DNA of 57,965 bases from an uncultured Bacteroidia bacterium (lineage in GTDB: Bacteria > Bacteroidota > Bacteroidia > Bacteroidales > UBA932): the NCBI GenBank assembly GCA_902789445.1, contig CADAOB010000009.1, positions 1 through 57,965 on the forward strand, in the 5' to 3' direction. The first letter of the stretch is position 1. Each line of letters starts with the position of its first letter. Of the stretch, positions 36,160-44,863 are shown one piece after another. Both the position numbers and the translations under genes were made by a program. The notes under the pieces are model-generated. The model was given only the letters and a program-made list of their open reading frames with translations, searched no databases and was not told where the DNA came from.

Positions 36160-37278
36160 ATGCAATCCATCCAACGAAAAGTATTGCTCAATCCCGGCCC
36201 CGCGACAACCACCGACACGGTCAAGATGGCGCAAGTCGTTCCGGACATCTGCCCTCGGGAAAAGGAATTCGCCGGCAAAATGAAATCGCTTCGGGAAGAT
36301 TTGCTGAAAGTCGCCCACGCCGACCCAGCCCGCTATACCGCCGTGCTGTTCTGCGGATCCGGCACCATTAATATCGACATCTGCGTGAATTCCCTGCTGC
36401 CGGAAGGAAAAAAGATCCTGGTCGTCGACAACGGCGCCTATAACTCCCGCGCCGTCGAGGTTTGCCAATACTACGGATTGCCGCATATCGATCTGAAGAG
36501 TTCTGTCTTCGAACAACCGGATCTGAACCGGATCGAAGAAACGCTGAAAGCGAACCCGGACGTAGCGGTCGTCTATTGCGCCCACCACGAGACCGGCACG
36601 GGCCTGTTGAATCCCATCAGGGAGATCGGTGCCCTGGCACACAAATATGGCGCGATCTTTATTTCCGATACGACTTCCTCGTTGGGGATGATTCCGTTCG
36701 ACATCGAACGGGACAATGTGGATTTCTGCATGGCTTCCGCCCAGAAAGGACTGATGGCAATGTCGGGGCTTTCTTTCATCATCGGCCGGAAAGACATCAT
36801 CGAACAGTCCAAAGACTATCCGAAGCGGTCATACTACTGCAACCTCTATCTCCAGTATGCTTATTTCGAGAAAACGGGTGAAATGCACTTCACGCCACCC
36901 GTGCAAACGATCTATGCGACCATCCAGGCGCTGAAAGAATACTTTGCAGAAGGCGAAGAAAAGAAGTTTGCCCGGCATCGCGCCGTCTACGAAGCCATCC
37001 ACCGGGGGATCGACAAACTCGGATGGGAAACGGCCCTCCCCCGTGAAATCGAATCGGGGCTGGTCGTCTCCGTGAAATATCCGGACGACCCGAACTGGAA
37101 TTTCGAGAAAGTACACGATTACTGTTACGAGCGGGGCTTTACCATCTATCCCGGCAAGATTTCCACGACCGACACTTTCCGGCTCTGCTCACTGGGGAAG
37201 ATTTACCCGGAAGATATCGAGGCCTTCTTCACCGTTTTTACGGAAGCGCTCGACCATTTCGGAATCCGGCACAATTGA
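36160..37278 (+). CDS. phnW: 2-aminoethylphosphonate--pyruvate transaminase
   Basis: This class V PLP enzyme interconverts phosphonoacetaldehyde and 2-aminoethylphosphonate. The N-terminal LLNPGPATTTDTVK is diagnostic. PLP contacts are Asp 170 (FISDTTSSLG) and the Schiff-base Lys 196 (MASAQKGL). The length of 372 aa is typical. Because no phosphonatase (phnX) is present and PEP mutase is, the synthetic direction is likely here. The family is usually catabolic, so the direction is inferred from context. Confidence 0.92.
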   Translation: MQSIQRKVLLNPGPATTTDTVKMAQVVPDICPREKEFAGKMKSLREDLLKVAHADPARYTAVLFCGSGTINIDICVNSLLPEGKKILVVDNGAYNSRAVEVCQYYGLPHIDLKSSVFEQPDLNRIEETLKANPDVAVVYCAHHETGTGLLNPIREIGALAHKYGAIFISDTTSSLGMIPFDIERDNVDFCMASAQKGLMAMSGLSFIIGRKDIIEQSKDYPKRSYYCNLYLQYAYFEKTGEMHFTPPVQTIYATIQALKEYFAEGEEKKFARHRAVYEAIHRGIDKLGWETALPREIESGLVVSVKYPDDPNWNFEKVHDYCYERGFTIYPGKISTTDTFRLCSLGKIYPEDIEAFFTVFTEALDHFGIRHN

Positions 37279-37280
37279 TT

Positions 37281-38003
37281 ATGGTAACAACCGCCGTTAT
37301 TCTGGCTGCCGGCTTAGGCACCCGTTTCGGAAAAAGAACCGAAAAGATTCCGAAAGGTTTTATTCCTGTCGGGGGGAAACCCATGGTCATCCGTTCCATC
37401 GAAACGCTCCTTTCGTGCGGCATCACCCGCCTCATCATTGGAACCGGCTTCGGAAAAGAGGCTTACGAAGCGCTCGGCGACCGGTATCCCGGCATCGAAT
37501 GCGAATTCAGCCCCCGCTATGCGGAAACCAACAGTATGTACACACTGTTCAATTGCCGGAAAGTCATCGGCAACGATGACTTCCTGCTGCTCGAATCCGA
37601 CATCATTTACAATAAAACCGCAATTACGGAACTCCTCGAGGATCCGCATCCCGACATTATGCTCATCACTCCGGTCACGAAATTTCAAGACCAATACTAC
37701 GTGGCGCATGATGCGGATGGACGGCTGGTCAACTGCTCGACCGACCGGACGGCCATCGATGCGCAGGGAGAACTGGTCGGCATCCACAAACTGTCCTCCG
37801 CATTTTATAAGAGGATGTGCCGTGACTATGCGGCGAAAGCCGATGCTTCTCCGAAATTGGGCTATGAGTATGAACTGCTCCATATGTCACAGGCGCTCAT
37901 TCCTATGTACGTACTGAATTCCACCGGTACGCACTGGTATGAAATTGACGACGAACAGGATTTGAATTACGCGGAAAAGAATATCGTCCCTTATTTAGAC
38001 TGA
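37281..38003 (+). CDS. PntC/LicC-like nucleotidyltransferase (probable CMP-AEP synthesis)
   Basis: A sugar-nucleotide transferase fold is opened by VILAAGLGTRFGKRTEKIPKG. RYAETNSMYTL and LLESDIIY form the CTP and Mg sites, and YEIDDEQDL is near the end. The closest known relatives by motif are LicC (CTP:phosphocholine) and PntC (CTP:2-aminoethylphosphonate). Its place between phnW and PEP mutase makes 2-aminoethylphosphonate the likely substrate. I take the ATG at 37281; a TTG six bases earlier is possible. Confidence 0.8.
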   Translation: MVTTAVILAAGLGTRFGKRTEKIPKGFIPVGGKPMVIRSIETLLSCGITRLIIGTGFGKEAYEALGDRYPGIECEFSPRYAETNSMYTLFNCRKVIGNDDFLLLESDIIYNKTAITELLEDPHPDIMLITPVTKFQDQYYVAHDADGRLVNCSTDRTAIDAQGELVGIHKLSSAFYKRMCRDYAAKADASPKLGYEYELLHMSQALIPMYVLNSTGTHWYEIDDEQDLNYAEKNIVPYLD

Positions 38004-38010
38004 ACTATAT

Positions 38011-39318
38011 ATGGCAAAAAAGGTATATCTCGGCATGATCGCCGACATCATGCATCCCGGTCTGATCAACATCATCAACGAGGGCGCCAAGCACGGCGAC
38101 CTGATGATCGGGCTTTTTACTGACAGAGCCATCGCAACCCATAAAAGGATTCCTTACCTGACCTATGAACAGCGGAAAATGGTGGTCGAGCATATCAACG
38201 GCGTTAGTATAGTCGTACCGCAGGAAGAGTGGAGTTATGTCCCCAACCTACTAAAATACAAGCCCGATTATATTATTCACGGCGACGATTGGGTAGAAGG
38301 TCCCGATAAATGGCTCCGGAAAGAAGTCTTCGAGGTCATGAAGCAGATCGGCGGAGAGGTTATTGAAATTCCCTACACGCAAGGCATCACTTCATCCGGC
38401 CTGGACAAAGAGCTGAAGTCCTTGGGGACGACACCAGAAGCCCGTATGAAATCGCTTCGCCGATTAATCTCCGCCAAACCCGTCGTCCGCATCATCGAAT
38501 CGCACAATGGCCTTACCGGCCTGATTGCAGAACACATTTCCGTCGACGACGGCAGCGTGCATAAAGAATTCGACGGTATGTGGGCGTCTTCCCTGACGGA
38601 CTCGGTCTCTAAAGGAAAGCCGGATATCGAAGCCGTCGACCTGACGACCCGGCTACACGATCTGAATGATACGCTGGAGGTCACGACCAAGCCCGTGATT
38701 TTCGACGGGGACACTGGTGGGAAGATCGAGCATTTCCGCTTTACCGTCAAGACCCTGGAGCGTCTGGGTATCTCCGCCGTCATCATCGAAGACAAAGTCG
38801 GGCTGAAACAAAACTCCCTGTTCGGCACCGCCGCGGTGCAGAACCAGGACAGCATCGAAGGATTCTGCGCCAAAATCCGGGCAGGAAAGGAAGCGCAGGT
38901 TACCCGCGACTTTATGGTAATCGCGCGTATCGAGTCCCTGATTGCCGGGAAACCCGTGGCTGACGCTTTGGAACGCGCGCATGCCTATGTCGCGGCTGGC
39001 GCCGACGGAATCATGATCCATTCGAAGAACAAGGACGGTCAGGACATCAAGGCTTTTTGCGAGCAATTCCGCGCGACGGATGCGACGACGCCCATCGTCG
39101 CCGTCCCCACCACTTATAGCCAATTTACCGAGACGGAGCTTGCTGAATGGGGCGTCAATATCGTCATCTACGCCAACCATCTGCTTCGAAGCGCCTATCC
39201 GGCCATGGTCAATTGCGCGAAAAGCATCCTCCAGCACGAAAGGGCCAAGGAAGCTTCCGAACAATACTGTATGTCCGTCAAGGATATTCTGGAACTCATC
39301 CCCGGAACCAAGAACTAA
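38011..39318 (+). CDS. aepX: Phosphoenolpyruvate mutase with N-terminal cytidylyltransferase-like domain
   Basis: PEP mutase forms the C-P bond: phosphoenolpyruvate becomes phosphonopyruvate. The mutase domain (about 150-435) has the Mg residues in FDGDTGG (231-237) and EDKVGLKQNS (260-269), the EDKx5NS signature of true mutases. The N-terminal domain (1-130) looks like the TagD/GCT nucleotidyltransferase fold (YLGMIADIMHPGLINII, then ...HGDDW). Its first motif reads HPGL (15-18) in place of HxGH, so the second catalytic His is missing. A C-terminal mutase fused to such a domain is known in several bacteria. Confidence 0.93.
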   Translation: MAKKVYLGMIADIMHPGLINIINEGAKHGDLMIGLFTDRAIATHKRIPYLTYEQRKMVVEHINGVSIVVPQEEWSYVPNLLKYKPDYIIHGDDWVEGPDKWLRKEVFEVMKQIGGEVIEIPYTQGITSSGLDKELKSLGTTPEARMKSLRRLISAKPVVRIIESHNGLTGLIAEHISVDDGSVHKEFDGMWASSLTDSVSKGKPDIEAVDLTTRLHDLNDTLEVTTKPVIFDGDTGGKIEHFRFTVKTLERLGISAVIIEDKVGLKQNSLFGTAAVQNQDSIEGFCAKIRAGKEAQVTRDFMVIARIESLIAGKPVADALERAHAYVAAGADGIMIHSKNKDGQDIKAFCEQFRATDATTPIVAVPTTYSQFTETELAEWGVNIVIYANHLLRSAYPAMVNCAKSILQHERAKEASEQYCMSVKDILELIPGTKN

Positions 39319-40107
39319 ATGAGACTGATCGACAATGCTGAACTGAGATTGCTCCAGATGGAAATCCTGGACGATGTCCACCGTTTTTGCCAAACGGCCG
39401 GAATCCGTTATTCCCTGACGTACGGCACCCTGCTCGGAGCCGTCCGGCACAAGGGATACATCCCTTGGGACGACGATATCGATCTGATGATGCCTCGTCC
39501 CGACTACGAACGCTTCCTCAAGGAGTATTCCTCTCCGAAGAATGAAGTGGTCGTCCTGAAAGGAATCGACAGCTGCGTCGAGATGTTTTCCAAAGTATGC
39601 CGCAAAGGGACCCGGATGGTCGACAAGAAGCTGGGGCGGGACCAATGGGGTGTGAATATCGACATATTTCCCGTCGACGGCTGCCCAGCCGACGAAGCCC
39701 ACCGCGCCCTGATCGACCGGAAGATCAGCCTGCTGGCCAAAATCTGTCCCAGATACAAAGTCGTCAACCGGCAAAAATCCGCCTGGTTCCTGAAGTATCT
39801 GGCCAAACGCTGCCTGTATTTCTATCCGCATTCCGTCTTGCACCTGAAAGAAGAAATCGACAGGCTTGCCGCGTGCGATCCGGCGACCATGCCGTATGCC
39901 GGGGTTCTGATGGAAGGGTGTGACTCTTTCCTGACAGATTCTTCCGTCTATGAGGATTACATCCTTTTGCCGTTCGAAGACAAAGCTTATTGTGCAGTCC
40001 GGGAGTTCGACCGGCTGCTGACGACGAAATATGGAGATTATATGACGCCCCCGCCGCCGGAGGGAAGAATCAGCCTCCATCAGTATGATGTTTATATCGA
40101 AGACTGA
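39319..40107 (+). CDS. LicD-family phosphotransferase 1, 262 aa
   Basis: LicD proteins move phosphocholine or similar groups from a CDP carrier to a sugar. The motif YGTLLGAVRHKG followed by WDDDID (35-55) contains the nucleotidyltransferase-like Asp residues, and a second acidic site is NIDIFPVDG. It lies directly after PEP mutase, one base after its stop. I infer that it transfers AEP from CMP-AEP onto the growing polysaccharide. Confidence 0.88.
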   Translation: MRLIDNAELRLLQMEILDDVHRFCQTAGIRYSLTYGTLLGAVRHKGYIPWDDDIDLMMPRPDYERFLKEYSSPKNEVVVLKGIDSCVEMFSKVCRKGTRMVDKKLGRDQWGVNIDIFPVDGCPADEAHRALIDRKISLLAKICPRYKVVNRQKSAWFLKYLAKRCLYFYPHSVLHLKEEIDRLAACDPATMPYAGVLMEGCDSFLTDSSVYEDYILLPFEDKAYCAVREFDRLLTTKYGDYMTPPPPEGRISLHQYDVYIED

Positions 40108-40108
40108 C

Positions 40109-41047
40109 ATGACGCGTGTCCCCATTCTCTTTACCTTTGACCAATCGTTGGAAATGCCGGCGGGCGTCTGTATGACGTCGCTACTGGAGCATGCCGACGA
40201 GAGTACGTTCTACGACATCTTCGTCCTCCACGGCCCCGCGTGTGATTTCTCCCGCAGCCTGCTGAACAAACTGCCGGAAGTCTTCGGAAACTGCCGGATC
40301 ACGTTCCGCGAGGTGGTCGGCGAATTCGAAGGCGGGTATGAAATCCGAGGCATCCCCGAAACGGCGTACTACCGGCTGATTTCCCCGGAACTGATTCCCG
40401 AATATGACAGATTCCTTTATTCCGACGTGGACGTCATTTTCCGGGAAGACCTGAGCCGGTATTATCAGCTGGATCTGGGCAATTGTTATTTCGCGGCCGT
40501 CGACAACTGCTCCCGCCTGCGGCCCGACGTGCAAAAATATGTAGCCGACGCGCTGAAACTCGATTACCGCAACGGATACTACTATTCCGGCAATCTTGTG
40601 ATCAACGCGAAACAGATTCTGCAGGATAATAAAACGGCCGATTTCCGGAGATTGGGAAAGAACGAGTATGAACAGCAGGACATGGACATCATGAATATCG
40701 CCTGCAACAAACGATTCTATCCGTTAGGGCCGTCCTACTGTATGTCAAACTACCTCTATTCGCTGATCGTCAACCGGCGCAAAGAGATGGAATCCATCTA
40801 CGGGCCTGAGGAACTCGACCACGCACTCCGTTCCGGCATCGTCCATTACAACGGCGCCAAGCCCTGGAAAGAAGCCTGCATGAATATGGACATCTGGTGG
40901 GAATACTACCGGAGATCCATCTTTTTCGACGAGCGGTTCTGTCACGACTTCTGGGACGGCCGTCGAAAACTGCTCCTGAAACTCCCGCTGATCAAGCGGA
41001 TTAAAATGGTTTTACGTTATCCCCTCGACCGGAAATCCAATGAGTAA
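40109..41047 (+). CDS. Family 8 glycosyltransferase, 312 aa
   Basis: GT8 (LgtC-like) signals are PILFTFDQSLEMPAGVCMTSLL, FLYSDVDVIFREDL (the DxD site is Asp-Val-Asp), and HYNGAKPWKE near the C-terminus (HxxGxxKPW). A basic tail (KRIKMVLRYPLDRK) may bind the membrane. The donor is probably UDP-galactose or UDP-glucose by family. The start follows the LicD-1 stop by one base. Confidence 0.9.
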   Translation: MTRVPILFTFDQSLEMPAGVCMTSLLEHADESTFYDIFVLHGPACDFSRSLLNKLPEVFGNCRITFREVVGEFEGGYEIRGIPETAYYRLISPELIPEYDRFLYSDVDVIFREDLSRYYQLDLGNCYFAAVDNCSRLRPDVQKYVADALKLDYRNGYYYSGNLVINAKQILQDNKTADFRRLGKNEYEQQDMDIMNIACNKRFYPLGPSYCMSNYLYSLIVNRRKEMESIYGPEELDHALRSGIVHYNGAKPWKEACMNMDIWWEYYRRSIFFDERFCHDFWDGRRKLLLKLPLIKRIKMVLRYPLDRKSNE

Positions 41048-41837
41048 TCCTATCCCGCAAAGCGAAATCAAAGGAATGATGGTGGATATCCTGGCTGATA
41101 TCCACGACTTCTGCCAGAAGAACAACCTGCGCTATTATATGGCTTTCGGCACATTGCTGGGAGCCGTCCGGCACAAGGGCTTCATTCCCTGGGACGATGA
41201 CATCGACATCTGGCTGCCCCGGCCGGATTACGACCGCTTCCTGAAAGAATACAAAAGCGATCACTTTGAGGCTATTTGGGTCGGTAATCATCCGGACTAT
41301 CCCTTGGATTTTGCCAAAGTTCACGACATCCGCACGCGTCTTGTCGAAGATGGCGGCGACGGGGACTGGGGTGTTTTCGTAGACGTGTTCCCGCTCGACG
41401 GCGCGCCGGATGAGAAAACCTGGAAGCAGACGCTCAAACGCGTCGCCCTCGTCCGGCATCTGGTCGCCAACCAGCGTTTCACCCGAAAACTTGCTTTTTC
41501 CCGGAAAGCCGGCTGGAAAAAGAACCTGAGCATCCTGGCCGGACGGGTTATGCACCCTTTTCTGTCCTTGAAAAAACTGCTTCTGAGGGAAGACCGGATC
41601 ATGAAGAAAAACGCCTTTGCGGACTGCGACCATGTCTGCGACTATACGGACCTGACAGCCCAGTTCTTCGACAAGAAAATTTTCGCGGAGGCAGTCTTAC
41701 TTCCTTTCGAAGGACGCAAATTCCTCGCCCCGGTGGAATATGATAAGTGTCTGACCATGATGTTTGGGAATTATATGACCCCGCCTCCACCGGAAAAGCA
41801 GGTATCGTATCATGGATCAAAAGCTTACTGGAAATAG
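41040..41837 (+). CDS. LicD-family phosphotransferase 2, 265 aa
   Basis: It has the same core as LicD-1: FGTLLGAVRHKG and WDDDID (36-56), FVDVFPLDG, and the C-terminal 'FGNYMTPPPPEKQ' also found in LicD-1 (YGDYMTPPPPEGR). The two flank the GT8 gene, which suggests an ancient duplication around it. It overlaps GT8 by eight bases. It may move a second AEP or act on a different sugar. Confidence 0.88.
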   Translation: MSNPIPQSEIKGMMVDILADIHDFCQKNNLRYYMAFGTLLGAVRHKGFIPWDDDIDIWLPRPDYDRFLKEYKSDHFEAIWVGNHPDYPLDFAKVHDIRTRLVEDGGDGDWGVFVDVFPLDGAPDEKTWKQTLKRVALVRHLVANQRFTRKLAFSRKAGWKKNLSILAGRVMHPFLSLKKLLLREDRIMKKNAFADCDHVCDYTDLTAQFFDKKIFAEAVLLPFEGRKFLAPVEYDKCLTMMFGNYMTPPPPEKQVSYHGSKAYWK

Positions 41838-41855
41838 TTTTATCCCCTCTCTTCA

Positions 41856-42905
41856 ATGAAATCCTACGTTTTTCCCGGTGACATTGCCCCTCGGATCGCC
41901 GCCATCGGCTCCGAACCATTCATCTATATGCGGACTGACGCGTTCTCGCAAATTAATAAAGAGTCGGAACGCATGCTCCTCGATCTGATCCACTGCAAGG
42001 GTGGACGGACCATCATTTATACAGGTTCCGGGACGGGAGCCATGAGCGCCGTAGTTGAGAATTACGTTTCCACTAAGCAGAAAGCTTTCGTAATTGACGG
42101 CGGATCGTTCGGCCACCGCTGGTTTCAGCTCTGTGAATACTACGGCATCCCTGTCTTTGATTTCAAAGTACCCTTCGCGAAAGATATTGACTACACTTTA
42201 CTCGAACAGAAAGTCGCCTCAGAAAAACCCGACGTTTTCCTTTGCCAGCATCACGAAACATCTTCCGGCCAGTTGTTTGATTTGGAGAAAATCAGCGACA
42301 TCTGCCACCGATATGGAGTATCGCTTGTAGTTGATGTCATCAGCACTTTTTTGGCAGAACCGCTAGATATGGGTGCCTTGGACATTGACATCTGCATCAC
42401 CAGCACCCAAAAGGGCCTCAACATACCTCCGGGTCTCTCTATCCTGTTCTTCAGTCCGAAACTCGATGGCTACACTTTCAACCACAAGGGTTATTACTGG
42501 GACTTTGACGACAATTTCGCAAATCTGAAACGTGGACAGACGCCGTTCAGCCCGGCCACAATCCTATATCTGCAACTCCATGTCCGGCTTAACCAACTGG
42601 TCGAAGAAGGCGGAGAAAACAAGAACATCGCCGATGTCCGCCACCGGGCTCTTCATTTCCGGGCGCTTTGCCAAAAATATGGCTGGAATGTCCCGGCCGA
42701 AAACCCTTCCTATGCTATCACCGGCTTTCAGACGAAAGACACGGCCGACCGGGTCATCTTCAAAGGCCTGATCGAAGAATATGACACCTACATCATGCCC
42801 GGCGGCATCCCGGGATTCTACCGAGTTTCCCACATGGGACTGCAGAGCGACGAAGACCTCGACCGGCTGGCGGCGGCCATCCACGAATTTGAGCAGACAC
42901 TATGA
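41856..42905 (+). CDS. Class V aminotransferase of unknown substrate, 349 aa
   Basis: This PLP enzyme has IIYTGSGTGAMSA (phosphate binding), Asp 160 (LVVDVISTFL) and the Schiff-base Lys 186 (TSTQKGLN). It is related to the AEP transaminase but lacks its N-terminal NPGPATT signature and keeps FPGD instead. That makes a paralogue with a different aldehyde or keto substrate likely. Its stop overlaps the start of the cytidylyltransferase-oxidoreductase fusion (ATGA), so the two are translated together. Confidence 0.82.
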   Translation: MKSYVFPGDIAPRIAAIGSEPFIYMRTDAFSQINKESERMLLDLIHCKGGRTIIYTGSGTGAMSAVVENYVSTKQKAFVIDGGSFGHRWFQLCEYYGIPVFDFKVPFAKDIDYTLLEQKVASEKPDVFLCQHHETSSGQLFDLEKISDICHRYGVSLVVDVISTFLAEPLDMGALDIDICITSTQKGLNIPPGLSILFFSPKLDGYTFNHKGYYWDFDDNFANLKRGQTPFSPATILYLQLHVRLNQLVEEGGENKNIADVRHRALHFRALCQKYGWNVPAENPSYAITGFQTKDTADRVIFKGLIEEYDTYIMPGGIPGFYRVSHMGLQSDEDLDRLAAAIHEFEQTL

Positions 42906-44242
42906 AAAAAGTCATCACATACGGAACGTTCGATCTCTTTCACCAAGGACACTACAAGCTGCTGAAACGTGCCAAAGAACTGGGTGACTGGTTGATTGTC
43001 GGGGTCACAACCGATAATTTCGATTTGGAACGTGGCAAAATGAATACCTGCGACAACGTGATGGACCGCATCGCGGCCGTCCAAGCCACGGGTTTGGCGG
43101 ACCAGATCGTAATCGAGGAATACAAGGGCCAGAAGATTGACGATATTCAGAAATACAAGGTGGATGTCTTTGCCATCGGTTCGGATTGGACTGGCTATTT
43201 CGACTATCTGAAGGAATACTGCCAGGTGGTTTACCTTCCGCGGACTGAAGGAATCTCTAGCACACAGTTACGACAGGACAGGCCTACGGTCTCACTGGGC
43301 ATCATTGGAACAGGCAGCATCGCCCGCCGTTTTGTTCCCGAATCCAAATTCGTCAACAGTATTCCTGTCACGGCCGCCTTTAATCCCAATCAGGAAGAAT
43401 GCGCCGGTTTCTGCAAGCAGTTCGAGATACCCGTCGCCGCCAAAACACTTGATGAATTCTACCAGAACTGTTCGGCAGTTTATGTCGCATCCCCGCACTT
43501 CACGCACTACGAATATGTCAAGTCAGCGCTCAATGCCGGGAAGCACGTTCTCTGCGAAACCCCGTTCGTGTTCAAGCGGTCAGAAGCTGAAGAACTCTAC
43601 GGGATTGCGGAAAGCAAGAATCTGGTTTTGATGGTTGCTTTGAAAACGGCCTACTGTCCTGCCTTCGGCCATCTGATCACGCTGCTCAAATCGGGTATGA
43701 TCGGAGAGATTGTCGAGGTCAGTGCCTCGGTCACTACCCTGACTGACGAGAACTCCCAAAAAATGGACAGTCGCTACTTTGGTGGCAGTATGAGCGAAAA
43801 TGCCTGCTTCCCGTTGCTGCCCATTTTCAAACTGTTGGGTACGGACTATCGCAACATCAACTTCTACTCCAAGATCAAAAACGGCGTAGACATCTACACG
43901 AAAGCCGTATTCCGCTACGATTCCGCTGTGGCGTCATTCCAGGTTGGATTAGGCGCCAAGTCGGAAGGGAATATGGTAATATCAGGCACGAAAGGCTACG
44001 CTTACGTCCCGGCCCCTTGGTGGAAGACAGATTATTTTGAAATTCGATACGAAGACCAGAATCAGAATAAGAAGTATTTCTATCCTTATGCTGGCGAGGG
44101 TCTCCGATATGAAATAAAAGATTTCGTAACAGCTATCCTTCAAAAAAACAGTTTTTTTTCCAAAGTCTCAAAGAGGGAGAATCTCTACATGGCACAAGTC
44201 CAAGAGGCGTATCTATCTAAAAATCAATTATTTGTGTTATAA
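42902..44242 (+). CDS. Fusion of TagD-type cytidylyltransferase and Gfo/Idh/MocA domain, 446 aa
   Basis: Residues 1-125 are a complete TagD/GCT nucleotidyltransferase, with YGTFDLFHQGH (7-17, intact HxGH) and RTEGISST (114-121). Residues about 128-446 are a Gfo/Idh/MocA dinucleotide-binding protein, with GIIGTGSIA (133-141) in the Rossmann fold. The usual catalytic EKP motif reads ETP (219-221), and the usual Gly-rich motif with the catalytic His is replaced by SMSENACFPLL. The second domain may therefore be inactive or act differently. The product is probably a CDP- or CMP-activated small alcohol or phosphate. Confidence 0.85.
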   Translation: MKKVITYGTFDLFHQGHYKLLKRAKELGDWLIVGVTTDNFDLERGKMNTCDNVMDRIAAVQATGLADQIVIEEYKGQKIDDIQKYKVDVFAIGSDWTGYFDYLKEYCQVVYLPRTEGISSTQLRQDRPTVSLGIIGTGSIARRFVPESKFVNSIPVTAAFNPNQEECAGFCKQFEIPVAAKTLDEFYQNCSAVYVASPHFTHYEYVKSALNAGKHVLCETPFVFKRSEAEELYGIAESKNLVLMVALKTAYCPAFGHLITLLKSGMIGEIVEVSASVTTLTDENSQKMDSRYFGGSMSENACFPLLPIFKLLGTDYRNINFYSKIKNGVDIYTKAVFRYDSAVASFQVGLGAKSEGNMVISGTKGYAYVPAPWWKTDYFEIRYEDQNQNKKYFYPYAGEGLRYEIKDFVTAILQKNSFFSKVSKRENLYMAQVQEAYLSKNQLFVL

Positions 44243-44245
44243 CCC

Positions 44246-44857
44246 GTGGAATGCGTCATTAAAAGGATTGAAGATACCTCTTTCACTTACGAGGACATCA
44301 TCGCCTTGTTGCATCTTGCGTTTCAAGAAAGATTGGATCAAGGATTGGAGTTTACGACATCCCGGATGTCTGTGGATGAAATCAGGAGAAGGTCAACTAG
44401 CGGTATTCTACTGGTCGCTTATTCTCAAGAAACAAAAGAACTACTCGGAACCGGGATGATACATTTGATCAAAGATGAAAACGGTTTTCTATATGCCAAC
44501 GAGGAGCACAAGGGAGTTCATCCTTCGGTAAAACGTCTTGGAATTGGAAGTCGTCTGGAGGAGCAATTACAACGAATCGCTGCTGCAGAAGGTGCTGCTT
44601 ACATTATCAGCGACACTGCTGTCAGAGCAAGAAGTTCTGTCCTTTTTCATCTGCATCATGGGTTTTACAGATGGATGCTAGTTTCCTATTCTTCCACAGC
44701 CTACTATTCTATCGTCTTTAGAAAAGATATTCCCCTCCAAAGGAAAAAAGCATCGGTCCTTGCTCATGCCTTTCATTTCTGTTGCTCATGTATTTGGACT
44801 ATTTTAACGAAAAAAAAGAATGGGTCCTTTAGAAGATGGGTTGGTTTATTTCGATAA
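44246..44857 (+). CDS. GNAT-family N-acetyltransferase, 203 aa
   Basis: The acetyl-CoA loop is VHPSVKRLGIGSRLEEQL (R-x-x-G-x-G), followed by a core strand AAYIISDTAVRARSSV. The basic, hydrophobic C-terminus (about 165-203) may touch the membrane. The start is GTG three bases after the previous stop; the nearby ATG is out of frame. Placed after the aminotransferase and cytidylyltransferase fusion, it could N-acetylate the amino product. This is inferred from position only. Confidence 0.78.
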   Translation: MECVIKRIEDTSFTYEDIIALLHLAFQERLDQGLEFTTSRMSVDEIRRRSTSGILLVAYSQETKELLGTGMIHLIKDENGFLYANEEHKGVHPSVKRLGIGSRLEEQLQRIAAAEGAAYIISDTAVRARSSVLFHLHHGFYRWMLVSYSSTAYYSIVFRKDIPLQRKKASVLAHAFHFCCSCIWTILTKKKNGSFRRWVGLFR

Positions 44858-44863
44858 AGTTCT

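Noticed and set aside
41856-42905. Second AEP transaminase
   Set aside because: The fold and PLP residues fit class V, but the N-terminal NPGPATT signature of AEP transaminase is missing, so I keep it as substrate unknown.
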